From assembly GCA_014607495.2 (NCBI GenBank), contig CP053150.1:8390495-8454494 (forward strand): a stretch of DNA of 64,000 bases, given 5' to 3'. The DNA is from Carposina sasakii. Taxonomy: Eukaryota > Arthropoda > Insecta > Lepidoptera > Carposinidae. The notes beneath the pieces are model-generated. The model saw only the letters and a list, made by a program, of their open reading frames with translations, did not search any database and was not told the origin of the DNA. Below are positions 11,001-20,555 of this stretch, piece by piece (positions within the stretch are counted from its first letter, which is position 1; every line of letters begins with the position of its first letter). A program made the position numbers and the translations under genes.

Positions 11001-14000
11001 GCTGTGCCTGATATGTATGAGTGAATCTTACCATCTATCATCGTCAAATGCAACTGGTGCTTTACACTTACGTCATCGCTCTTAGTAGGTTGCAGAAGCT
11101 TAATCTCTTCTTCGAATTCAGACATCTCCATTTGAACATTTTCTTTTGTTTCTTTGATGAACTTGATTAGGATTGGTCGACAAAGAGATGTTGACGAGGG
11201 CCGCTCATTTTCCCAAATTATTTGGCCAGTTTCGGATGTGAGCCGGATTGGTACAAGACTTGCAACAAATACACTGGCGAAATTCGTTTCCTCAGTTTCA
11301 CTTGTTTTCTGGTGGTAAACACTTTGATCCGAAGCACCGTCAAAGCCCCATTTGCTCACGAGCACCAGGTTTTTCTCCTCAGTGGTAGAGAGGTTTTGGG
11401 TTTGTAGAAGTCTTGTCGTAGTAAGGTCTAGCAACGCTTGCAATTTGATTTTAGCAGAGTGTTCAGTAATTGTAACGTCTTCTTGTTTTGGGTAACATTT
11501 CTTTTTTTCTTTCAGAAGCATGTAATAACTGGGATATTGAGCTACTCCTTCTTTAGCATGAAAATCCCGTAAAGTCATATAACGCCATTTTGAAAGGTTC
11601 ATCGACACAAACAAAGCTAGGGCCTTTAGTGGAGATATACATTTATCTGAATCTGTGGTACTCCGTCCGCCAATGAAATCTTTGATCTTAGAAGCTTCTG
11701 TAGGATTTTCCATTAAAAACTTCATAATATCAGCTACATCATTTTCCCCTGCAGCCCTAAGACTGCTTTGTGCAGAAAACATAATCTCGTCAGTGCTGCT
11801 AGATGCCCTAAGTACTTCAGTGCGTCTTTTCTTTTGACGAGGACTTAAATCTTCAAAGGGCTTACGAGGAGAGACATGAGTACACGTAGAGGCATCGGAT
11901 TTAGAAGGTAAATTCGTCTGCTCAGTAGTTTCTTCTTCTATTGCGTTCGTAGGTAATACTTGTAAAGGCAAATTATTTTCCTTTAGGGAATCCGGCCACT
12001 GGACTTCAGACTGCAACCACTCTGAGTGTTTATTTAGAAACTTTCCTTCGCTTCTTCCAGCTTGAGACCATTTAGGATAGATCCGGTAGCAAAATCGACG
12101 ACACCAGTTCTTTAAGTCTTCTTCGGCACCTTCACAAAGAGAAACGTTGCAATTCGTTTTAAGGACACCGAATAGATGATCAAAGTCACGTAGATCATTG
12201 TGTTTGCGTAAAGCGCAATAAAGGTCAAGATTTGTAACAAATCCACGGAAAGACATATTTATTAGAACGAAATAGAAATCAAAACTGATGTAAAATAAAG
12301 GATTACCAACCAATTTATACTACACTACCCTCATTACTGCGTACTGCGTACAATTGTTATTCTTGTAATGTTTTAGTACTAATGATTTCAATTAATAATC
12401 ACCTGCATCAAATAATTGTTGAAAATGCTAAAAATTACTCTAAGAATGACATCTGTAATTGATAGAAATGCTAATGACTACTGTCTTAATGATAATGCAA
12501 TAATTTCATTAATTAATTATTTAAAAGTCTAAGACCGTCTGTGGATCGATCGTTGCCCTCGTTTGCAATTAATTAATTTAATTATTATTTTTTTATTTCT
12601 GCAACATCATTTATCGATACGCATATTTAGAGGGGCCCTTATTCCTCTATGATTTTAACAGAAAATTGTAAGATCCTTGTCATTGTAGTATATTATAATA
12701 TAAAAATCAAACATTTCTATGTACCGCAGAAAGTGCACGTTTGGCGCACTATGTGTGTTAGCATTAATTGTAGTTCTCTCAAATATAAACACAATACCGA
12801 AGACCGCAACTTGAAACGAGGCCGGAATCAAGAGATATGTAAGTAAGTTTGACCATTTCCATAGTAAGAAAACACTATTTCTCAATTATCTCCTCAAATA
12901 TAACAGTTACAAAAAACTTAAAATAATAACTTTTGAAGACATTGATCTACCAAACAAGATGGCATAATTCGTTTCTCAAGATTCACCAATTTTATTTTTT
13001 GGATGCGAATGTCCAGCACCTCCCATACATTGGAACCACTGTGCGCCGTGTGAAAGCGCACGGAGGAAGGGACAGCGGGGGAGGGGGGAGGCAGAGGGCC
13101 GCGACGCAGTGCGCCTCCTCACAATGCCGGCTCGGGTTACCTACGTGTCTTCATATCGCGTGGCCGCTCCTCGCACTAAACATTACCTCTACTTATATCT
13201 TTTGACAGATTTCGCTGCAGTACGCCTCACTGACTACGTCGTAGGCAAATTAACCCTCGTTATTCTTTGTTTTGACGCAGAACAAAAACATAATTGAGTT
13301 AATTACTGTTTATTAAAAACGCTTCGTTACCTACACATATATTTAGCGGCAATAAAAGCAAGGCGGATGTCGAGACCGGTAATAAACATCGCACGATGAA
13401 TTCATCTGTATTTTAGGTAAAGCGTAGGTACCTACTTGATAAACGTTTTTGAGTGGCACGACAATACACAACAATTTTCAATAATAGAAAATCTGAGTCA
13501 GCGTGAATGGGCGTACCGTAATTTACAGTCAAGCCTCATTGGCATTACAATGTGGATGCCTTCACCTCGTAAATTCGTCAGTCAGTTAAAACAATAAGCT
13601 GTCGCGGGTCCTCTCATAAACACGTCGTGCTCGCACAGATCGCCTCCCGGAGGGCCGATAGTCCTACGCACCTCGCCGCCGTCTCCCACCCTCCTCCGCA
13701 CACGATAATGCACCTAAACTAGTCTAAATGCAATAAACATGTGCCCTGATTACCAGTTAACGTCAAAGAGATTTGTTTAGCAATCGTTTCTTGCATTTTA
13801 TGTTCACAATACGAGATTTCAATCTCGACAATGGGCTTATTATAGCTATCGTGGACTATGTTAACCTACTAAAACTCACACCTAGAACTATGGTGATTTA
13901 GGTATTATGCTGAGGCAGGTACTGTTTGCATTAGAATGAGGATTATGGTTATACATATATTCTTAGTTAATACGAATGCAGGAGATTTCGTAGCGTAGTA

Positions 14001-17000
14001 GGTATAGGTAGTAGATACTAAGTGCATAATACAGGGTGTTTATGACAGCCAGGCAAATATTGATACCATGACTTCAGACCATGATTCTGAGGCGGAAAAC
14101 ACTGAATTATTTCGCAGGAAAAATATTTTACTCAGATTAATTAGGCCTAAGATACCAAAGGATGCTCAAAAAAGTTCAAATAACTAATCAATCCTAATGG
14201 AGAGTCACAAGTGATCCAAAAACAGCAATGTGTCACACTTAAACCAATAAGCCCATTCAATTAGTTACAGGATCACCCGATACAATTGGCGCGGAGAGCA
14301 AAGATTACTGATAATCAAATCAAAAATACGTTTCCTGCGAGTAATAACGCTGTCGTATAACTTAGCACAATGGTGTATTTCAGTATTTACCTGGCAACAC
14401 TTTTTAACATTTCACAGACGCCAATCTATATTAAGAATGAAGCCTCTAAAATGCGGTTTTGTTAAGTATTCTTCTGAGGGAATTGCCTTAAGCAGCAACA
14501 ATATTTTTTATAACATTTTGCAAAAACAATGCGGACGTTGAAGTCTTTTGTGAAGCAATTAAGTAACGTCAAATAATCCGATAAATCAAATTATCTCAAA
14601 CCCATAATTTATGAATTATCAAGTCAAATTCCATAAAATATACAGTATGAATTTGATAGCACTTCGAAGTGTCGATAAAAATCTAGCGGTTTTAAAATTG
14701 TACCGATATCCGATGAGTATTAGTATGGAACCATGTCGCCTCCGCCCATGAATCAGATAGTAAATGGTCGATTCATATATAACACAGCATTCCGATAAAT
14801 GGGAAATGAATGGAAATCCGCTAATTACCATAAGCCTCAATCTAGGAAGAGCAGGGTTTTAATGTTCCCTACATTTGCCGTTGATAAATCGATGGTATCG
14901 AACTGTTCACGCCCAGCGTATAAATTTCCGTCGTCGATGACGTATTGTGCGTTGATATCTTAATCGAAATCAGCGGCACCATTAGCTGGGACAAGATAAA
15001 TGACAATGGTTTTGTTGCAGACACGAAAAACAGCATCGGCCTGGCTGGCTGCATCGAGGAGCTGTCCCACAACGCCATCGCAGTGTACTGGAACCCGCTG
15101 GAGAGTGCTGCTAAGGTAACTAATTATTTATACCAGTTACTTACTCCCAATTGGTAGGTACTGATCGAATCCGAGGGCTGCAGGAGAATATATTCCCAAA
15201 ACATAATCTTTTGGAGGATGTGTGTAATCTATTAAGAACTTTTTTTAAATGGGGTTTAAAGCGTTAAACAAAAGTCCTTGTTCTTAAAATGATATGTGCC
15301 GTATAAAATTATTTATGAATGGTTAGCTGTAAAAATATCTGCAGATGAGTATTAATAAAATAATATTAAGTGCGCACTCTACTCCACATGCAGTATCCGT
15401 ACGCAATAATCCTCTTTTATAGCTTCAGTAAATTTTGCTATTAATACTTACTACAACATATTCTTTAATCGTATTTAATATTTAATTTTGATCATAAAAT
15501 TATATATGTTTTAAAATAGCGCAATGGATAAAAGATGCAGTTGCAAAATATATATTGATATCATTATTTTTTAACACTACAAAATTTACAATATATCTTT
15601 CTGTCAGAACGATTGAACACCGAATATATAACTTGAATAGGAATGCAAAAATATGTGCATATTTATGGTGCACATATCACCGACGCGCATCGCACTCATT
15701 ACAGTACAAATTAAAACGCAGATCATGATTTCAATGCACTTATTAGGTTGTAATTAAATAGAGTCCAAGACCATATTTGGCCGAACAACTTCGAAAATGA
15801 AACAAAAAAAATCGCATGAGCTTGTGAGCCGCAAAATACCCACAACACGTCCGCTACAGACACTCATTAAACTATTGAATAATAAATAACAATCTTAGGC
15901 TATAATTGCTACATGAAATTACACAGTAGCTTACGCACTTACGACAAATAAAAACAATACTTCATTGATAATGTCACGTAGATAACTAGGTACAGTACAC
16001 AGCCTTATCCATATTCATGAAACAATTAAAACTCCGTGAATTAACTTCCACTTATAAGACAGTATGCAAATGCAGTTGGTGGCGTTTTATGACTTCTATA
16101 ATCTTATCATTAGGATTCTCGCTCCACCTACTTCCAATAAGCATCGTAAATGGAAATCCTGTAATGACAAAACCGTTACTATCCAACCGGGGTCCTAGTA
16201 ATCAGTTCTTTTTCTTGGGTTTCTTTTATTGCTGCAAATTGCTCCTGTATAGCAGTTATCGATATCCGTAATTATTTATTGTTGGTTAGCCGTAACCGTG
16301 GCGGATGAGAGTTGTTTGCGACAGATAATATGTGTTCGACGGTGATCGGTGGCAGCGCTCCGCGGTGGTAAAAACGCGAGGGTCATTTACATAGACCGCG
16401 GTAATGAGTGGCCTGTGGCGCCTGCCCGGCCGCCCCTTGCTACTAGCTGCTCTAAAACACCCCGCCTAATTATACACTTGCGTCTCACTCAATGGTTTCC
16501 ATTGAAACACTTCGGCATTGCAAGTTTGTATTGCCTGATCGTTTCTATTTAGATATTAACCCGGCCTTTGTTAGTGTTCTGCGTAGCTAGTTGACTTGTA
16601 GTAGGCGGTTACCAATCTACTGACGGAGATCAAAGTTCTAGATCTGCATTTATTAACTGTTAATTACTTATTTTCAGATAAATATTGCGGTGCAATGCCT
16701 AAGTACGGATTTTAGCAGTCAGAAGGGAGTCAAGGTTTGTAAAATTTATTTCTTGCCATAATAGCATTTACGCATCTCTGGGGACTTAATCTTTGATAGG
16801 TAAAGCAGTTATCATTATTTATCATTCACATTAATATAGTAGGTAAGCGTCTCAATGTAATTACTCTAGCCATAACAGGAAAACAGCAGCCGCAATTAGC
16901 ATAAAAACATTAACATTGTGTTTCATAGCGCTTCACTCACAGAGATAGCGGTCAAACTTATGGCGATGTTATTAATAGGCTTTATTAGTCATGGGAATAA

Positions 17001-20000
17001 AAAAGCATCACCAATCCACGATAGTATTAATTCCTTGCTGCAAAATGTTAATTAAGTTTGCCACGCCGAAAGTAATGGAAATTAAAGCTGCGATGCGTGG
17101 ACTGACGGCGGGCGGGGTCGCCGGCCGCGGCGGACGGGTTGATAACGCCGCAAAAGGGCTCATGAGCGAGGGATAGCTTTACATGTTAATTCCAAGTCCT
17201 TACGTAAACAAAAAACGTAGACTCTTTGAGAGCTTGAGACAGGTTGAAAGGCCTGTAACAACTTTGCTGGTACTTAAGAATCTGTCATTAGCATAAATTG
17301 TATGATATATTTAGAAGTAGTTAGTATATCAGGCATAGCAGTGCTTTAGATAAAGTTTTATGTATTTTTCCTATAGCTATGTTAGATCTATCAATTATCC
17401 ATCGCGACATGGCCTCGGTGTGCTGCAATTAAGACGTTTAAACACGATTTGATTCAGATGCCTACATATTTTCCTTATTCGTAAATTTTATCGCAATTAT
17501 CCCTCACGAATGTATACGAATGAATATATTTTTTGTTCAGGTTGGATTTTAGCGTGATACCCCTGACAGAAAATTATAAAGTAAACATTTAATACGATTC
17601 GTTACTATTTTCCCCTACAGCTACATCATAATATTAACTGTTTTTATTTTTACAGGGTTTACCGCTTCACATTCAAATTGACACCTTTGAAGATCCAAGA
17701 GATACACAGGTGTATCACAGAGGATATTGTCAAATTAAAGTCTTCTGTGATAAGGCAAGTACCTACCTACCTACCTTAAAATATACATAATACATAAGTA
17801 CCTACATATCCTGCAGTTCTGGCAATCCCATTTAATTCCTCCATCCATCCATTCCATTCTGGTTACCCCATTTCAGGCTGTGTTCCCAAAATGGATTGCC
17901 AGAACTGCAGGATCACAGAGGAGACCCCACAGCCACGTGTAACATAGCGAGGCGAGATGTAAAAGATCAGTGACAATTTGCTAGCTTATTCAATTAGCCA
18001 CTCCCATTCCTTTTTATAGTCTCGGGATGTATGTTATATAATCGTCATATTGTGTTTTTTTTTAAATTTATAGTGTATATCATGCTTAGACACTAACTCA
18101 TACTTTACTTTGCATTATAATTGTTATTACCGTTATTGGCACTATAAAATTAAATACAAACTTAATTACTCATGTATTCCATGTTATGTGCTGTGTTGTA
18201 ATAACTTTGAAAAATAAAATAAAATATAAATAAAATTATCGTCTGAGAGAATACCCGAGCTCCTAGTTGAGTCTTACCTCTACCTGCCTAAGCCCTGATG
18301 CGGGGCTTCACTAGAATTCATCCATGTTTGTCGTAAGAGTCAATTAAGGAACCAGAAATATATTATAAATTAAGCAAATATAATAAATAAATGTAATAAA
18401 ACTAATTGACTTTACAGGGAGCAGAAAGGAAAACAAGAGACGAGGAAAGAAGAGCAGCGAAAAGAAAAATGTCGGCGACAAATAGGAAGAAATTGGATGA
18501 GATCTACCATCCTGTGACAGAGCGAAGTGAATTCTATACAATGGCCGATTTGGCGAAACCGCCGGTACTATTTAGCCCGGCGGAGGATATAGACAAACTA
18601 GCTGGAATGGACATACAGGGATTCTATGGACATGACGAGTCAGCCTTAGCAGAAGCCCATTTGAAGGGAGCTTCACCCTTCCTCCTCCACGCGGCGAAAC
18701 CGCAGGCTCCAGCACTAAAGTTTCACAATCACTTCCCACCCGATGCCCCAGCGTAAGTTTTATTATAAATCCCCTCTCTCTTAGCAAGGGCATTGGCTAT
18801 GGTCTGAAGCATTCTTATCACCTAGCACAAAAACTCTACCTCTATCTATTAAATCTGTGATCAGTGATACTGATTTTTCAATTTAATAAAATCTTTCGGT
18901 TATGCGCCATAAGCGCACGTCACCTGGCCCGGTAAAAATGGCAAAGCTCTTCAGGTTGTCATCATAAATCATCATAAAAGCCTATAATTAAACGTGGAAT
19001 TTGCATTTTGCTGTGTCTATTGCAGGTATAGATCGGACGTGGGCGGCCTATCCCCTTACAGCGACCGCAAGGACTCGCTAGAGTTGGAAAGCGTGCTGGG
19101 CAAGCGTGCTCGGACGTCGACGCCGCCGCTCAGCGAGCGCGTGATGCTGTACGTGCGCCAGGACTCGGACGATGTGTACACTCCCTTACACGTCGCGCCG
19201 CCCACCACGCAGGGCCTGCTGCATGCTGTGAGTACCTAGCATGAACTTACCTGGCTAACTACTCCATTTACACCTTGAACTAAAGATTTTTTGCGAAATC
19301 AATGCTTTTCGAAGTGTAAATGAAGTACAAGTTGTTATATAAGGCGAACAAAACAAAATAATGAAGCACGCTCAATGTGGTAGCACAAGAATAACCATGG
19401 TGATAGCGGCTAACCGCAGAGCACGAGCAAGCAAGATCTGCTTTCTCGGTTTCTCGTCATATCGATTTTTATGAACTCGAGATGTATGGTGTTTCATAAT
19501 AATAATGAAATGAAGGAAATCGAGACGCTTCGTCCGCTGTAACCGATGTGGTGCTTTATAACCCCGTCTAATACACACGTCATCATAACTGCATGTTGTA
19601 ATTAACCCCGCGCGACCCGTGCCAAACTTGACGATAGATTCGCGCAGAATCCTTATTCTGATCCCGAACTAGGACAAACGGTTCCCGAACGCCGCGCGAC
19701 GAGACGTCTCGGTTCAAGCCAGAAGGCCCATTGTAATTCTTTATTTTTCTGCTAATTTTCAGATTGAGAATAAGTACAAAATTTCGCGGTCGGCAATTAA
19801 TAATCTTTATCGAAAAAACAAGAAAGGGTAAGTGGTTTCCATTGGCCTTAGTATGAGTTTACACGGCCGCCTCGCGTATCCGAACACCGCTTGTCCCGAG
19901 GGCGCGCCTTAACTTTAACACTCGCTTTATGAACACCCTGTGATAATTCCATTTTAATTTGACTAAGCTTTAATAGGTTCATTTTAATTACCTAATTCCT

Positions 20001-20402
20001 AATAGCTCAAGCCTATTTGTAATTTAATTTGCATTACTGCTAAGCACTCGCACTAAATAATAAACAGGTATTGCACATAAGCGATATTAATAAATTCTTG
20101 TCTCTTTCTCTTAGACTTAATTAATAAGTTTATTTTTGAAAGTGTATTTATATTAAATTGTTGTAAAGATTCTGGTTATAAAATCATCACTTCTTTTCTC
20201 TTCAATGACAAGCTAAATAGTAAACATTTAAGTAGTTCATGGGTTTTTAAACGTTTACAGGATTACGGCCAAAATTGACGATGAAATGATAGCGTACTAC
20301 TGCAACGAAGACTTGTTTCTGTTAGAAGTGAGACCAGCAGGCGCCAGCGAGGAGGAGACGCTTTATGACATCACCTTCGTGGAGCTGTCGCTGGACCACT
20401 AG
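7924..20402 (+). CDS. grh: grainyhead (3' eight coding exons), CP2/Grh-family transcription factor
   Basis: Nuclear sequence-specific activator/repressor of epidermal barrier, wound-response and neuroblast genes (family knowledge). Eight exons join at 7924-8035, 15021-15115, 16678-16734, 17656-17754, 18418-18752, 19026-19227, 19763-19827 and 20261-20402; the phases agree at every junction and the sum is 1107 nt, 368 residues plus stop. The order of segments matches GRHL proteins: SVVMLMFREEKSPDDE, then INIAVQCLSTDFSSQKGVK, CQIKVFCDKGAERKTRDEER, a serine/proline linker, then a ubiquitin-like dimerisation domain from RVMLYVRQDSDDVY to the stop. The first half of the DNA-binding domain and all isoform-specific 5' exons lie upstream of the window. 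Introns are large at the 5' side (7 kb, containing a Transib) and small at the 3' side. Identity is very likely; the tubulin-binding TFCP2 subfamily is less likely because the C-terminus has no SAM domain. Confidence 0.95.
8036..9449 (+). other. grh: grh intron, part before the Transib
   Basis: Intronic DNA. A GC-rich patch lies at about 8240-8390 and another at about 8980-9010. No exon, RNA gene or element was recognised. Confidence 0.5.
9455..9787 (+). repeat. Transib left terminal inverted repeat
   Basis: Begins with heptamer CACAGTG at 9455-9461, then GTTCCAATGTATGGGAGG. It matches the reverse complement of 12711-13043 over 333 bp. No nonamer-like A-rich block lies at 12 or 23 bp spacing; an A-rich TCCAAAAAA starts about 35 bp after the heptamer. 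Confidence 0.93.
10118..12256 (-). CDS. RAG1-like Transib transposase, 712 aa
   Basis: DDE-family DNA transposase, homologous to the RAG1 core. The frame is open to 12313, but the ATG at 12256 (MSFRGFVTNLDLYC) is the likelier start because the 19 residues before it look like translated AT-rich DNA. Numbering from 12256: first Asp D306 in KWGFDGASDQS; second Asp D408 in LTMIDGKIHS; zinc ligands C423 and C426 (CDIC) with H591 and H596 (LHKLLVHG); catalytic Glu E618 in LSEEASEARNKEF. These match in order the RAG1 D600, D708, C727/C730, H937/H942 and E962 and the RAG1 block ending SGNKLFRRFRK. A basic KKRR at about 142-145 may be a nuclear signal. No stop or frameshift is seen. It lies between the two 333-bp TIRs. 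Confidence 0.92.
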   Translation of the reverse strand: MSFRGFVTNLDLYCALRKHNDLRDFDHLFGVLKTNCNVSLCEGAEEDLKNWCRRFCYRIYPKWSQAGRSEGKFLNKHSEWLQSEVQWPDSLKENNLPLQVLPTNAIEEETTEQTNLPSKSDASTCTHVSPRKPFEDLSPRQKKRRTEVLRASSSTDEIMFSAQSSLRAAGENDVADIMKFLMENPTEASKIKDFIGGRSTTDSDKCISPLKALALFVSMNLSKWRYMTLRDFHAKEGVAQYPSYYMLLKEKKKCYPKQEDVTITEHSAKIKLQALLDLTTTRLLQTQNLSTTEEKNLVLVSKWGFDGASDQSVYHQKTSETEETNFASVFVASLVPIRLTSETGQIIWENERPSSTSLCRPILIKFIKETKENVQMEMSEFEEEIKLLQPTKSDDVSVKHQLHLTMIDGKIHSYISGTAASVCDICKARPNEMNDISKVRSKPVHEDMFKYGLSSLHAWIRTMECCLHIAYRLDIKSWQARGDEAKKNVAERKSAIQENFKKETGMRLDVVKQGSGTTNTGNCARRFFENPEKSAELTGLDARLLRRLAVILQCISSGEKLDIDKFRMFCNDTTLLYVELYPWFYMPSSLHKLLVHGPDVIENFSMMPIGFLSEEASEARNKEFRKYREGHSRKHSSVSCNEDVLHNLLLSSDPVLTSIRPMYNKFIKKSCFSEFYELIISETGKFNFVDINELIEIDSASELIDDDCEDDS
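12711..13043 (-). repeat. Transib right terminal inverted repeat
   Basis: Reverse complement of the left arm, ending CACTGTG at 13037-13043 and followed by the duplicated CGCCG at 13044-13048. Small substitutions and single-base indels separate it from the left arm. Confidence 0.93.
13049..15020 (+). other. grh: grh intron, part after the Transib
   Basis: Intronic DNA with GC-rich patches at about 13060-13140 and 13630-13700 and one MITE at 14031-14400. No exon was recognised before 15021. Confidence 0.5.
14031..14400. mobile_element. MITE, ACAGGGTG/GACAGCCAGGCAAATA family, copy 1
   Basis: Starts acagggtgtttatgacagcc and ends with an inverted partner cagtatttacctggcaacac. The interior (gacttcagaccatgattctg and tcacaagtgatccaaaaaca) recurs at 50126-50540, and a short derivative is at 58406-58468. 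No ORF, so it is non-autonomous. Confidence 0.7.
15021..15115 (+). CDS. grh: grh exon b (DNA-binding domain)
   Basis: Encodes DTKNSIGLAGCIEELSHN and AIAVYWNPLESAAK, which line up with the GRHL stretch containing IEE-x-x-YNAISF-W. The acceptor is ttttgttgcag, the donor gtaact. Entry phase 1, exit phase 0. It is separated from the previous exon by a 7-kb intron that contains the Transib. Confidence 0.92.
15116..16677 (+). other. grh: grh intron
   Basis: AT-rich intron between exons b and c. No element or conserved block was recognised apart from a GC-rich stretch at about 16345-16450. Confidence 0.6.
16678..16734 (+). CDS. grh: grh exon c (DNA-binding domain)
   Basis: A 57-nt exon of 19 codons, INIAVQCLSTDFSSQKGVK, nearly identical to the most conserved part of animal Grainyhead proteins (NCLSTDFSSQKGVKG). 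Acceptor ttattttcag, donor gtttgt, phase 0 on both sides. Confidence 0.95.
17656..17754 (+). CDS. grh: grh exon d (DNA-binding domain)
   Basis: Encodes 33 residues, starting GLPLHIQIDTFEDPRD and ending CQIKVFCDK, the core beta-sandwich of the Grh DNA-binding domain. The 3' splice site is normal (tttttacag). The 5' splice site reads AAG|gcaagt, a GC donor; no GT site keeps the frame with the next exon, which starts GAERKTRDEE as in other Grh proteins. Confidence 0.93.
17755..18417 (+). other. grh: grh intron with GC donor; contains an imperfect hairpin
   Basis: Begins gcaagt and ends tttacag, so it is a GC-AG intron. At 17810-17833 and 17889-17911 two arms around CCTGCAGTTCTGGCAATCC pair with one base missing, enclosing about 55 bp. 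The sequence after the right arm matches the dispersed family seen at 4680-4705. Confidence 0.75.
18418..18752 (+). CDS. grh: grh exon e (basic patch and linker)
   Basis: Encodes 111 residues plus two bases. It begins GAERKTRDEERRAAKRKM, the basic end of the DNA-binding domain, continues with KLDEIYHPVTERSEFY and FAKPPVLFSPAED-like linker sequence, and ends KFHNHFPPDAPA. These blocks are conserved in fly and human Grainyhead. Donor gtaagt after GC (phase 2); the reading frame would stop just inside the intron. Confidence 0.95.
19026..19227 (+). CDS. grh: grh exon f (linker and start of dimerisation domain)
   Basis: Starts by completing an Ala codon, then YRSDVGGLSPYSDRKDSLE and SVLGKRARTSTPPLSERV, and enters the dimerisation domain at MLYVRQDSDDVYTPLHVAPP, ending QGLLHA in phase 0. 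Acceptor tgtctattgcag, donor gtgagt. GC content is higher than in the surrounding introns, as expected for coding DNA here. Confidence 0.94.
19228..19762 (+). other. grh: grh intron
   Basis: Short intron between exons f and g. Nothing further was recognised in it. Confidence 0.7.
19763..19827 (+). CDS. grh: grh exon g (dimerisation domain)
   Basis: A 65-nt exon encoding IENKYKISRSAINNLYRKNK and KG, the helical part of the C-terminal dimerisation fold. Acceptor gctaattttcag, donor gtaagt, exit phase 2. Confidence 0.93.
19828..20260 (+). other. grh: grh intron
   Basis: Short AT-rich intron between exon g and the last coding exon. Nothing further was recognised in it. Confidence 0.7.
20261..20402 (+). 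CDS. grh: grh last coding exon
   Basis: Encodes ITAKIDDEMIAYYCNEDLFL followed by LEVRPAGASEEETLYDITFV and ELSLDH, then TAG at 20400-20402. Fly Grainyhead ends the same way, with an acidic YD-x-T-x-x-EL tail. The acceptor is acgtttacag. Confidence 0.95.
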
Positions 20403-20549
20403 CCCCGGCTAGCGGCTCGCTCCAGTGCTCGCCACTCGACTCGCTCGCAAGCGCGTTCAAGTGAATACGGACTGAACAGTGGCGGTCGCGAGGACTCTAG
20501 CTATAAACACTCTAGCATTACCTTTACACTCATGTGAAAAATATTTATA

Positions 20550-20555
20550 AATAAA
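20550..20555 (+). terminator. grh: Candidate proximal poly(A) signal of grh
   Basis: AATAAA 148 nt after the stop codon. Use of this site would give a short 3' UTR. Confidence 0.35.

Larger units (their letters stand above)
9455..13043 (-). mobile_element. Complete Transib DNA transposon, 3589 bp
   Basis: The ends are inverted repeats of 333 bp (9455-9787 and 12711-13043), with about ten differences between arms by eye. Both begin CACAGTG and are flanked directly by CGCCG (9450-9454 and 13044-13048), the 5-bp GC-rich duplication typical of Transib. One long ORF on the - strand (10118-12256) encodes a RAG1-like transposase. The interior flanks of the ORF are AT-rich and otherwise empty. The element lies antisense in the 7-kb grh intron. 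The intact ORF, matching duplication and similar arms suggest a recent insertion and possible autonomy. Transib TIRs are usually much shorter (tens of bp), so the arm length is unusual. Confidence 0.93.

Noticed and set aside
18344..18541. 65-codon - strand frame over a grh exon
   Set aside because: Antisense shadow of grh exon e.
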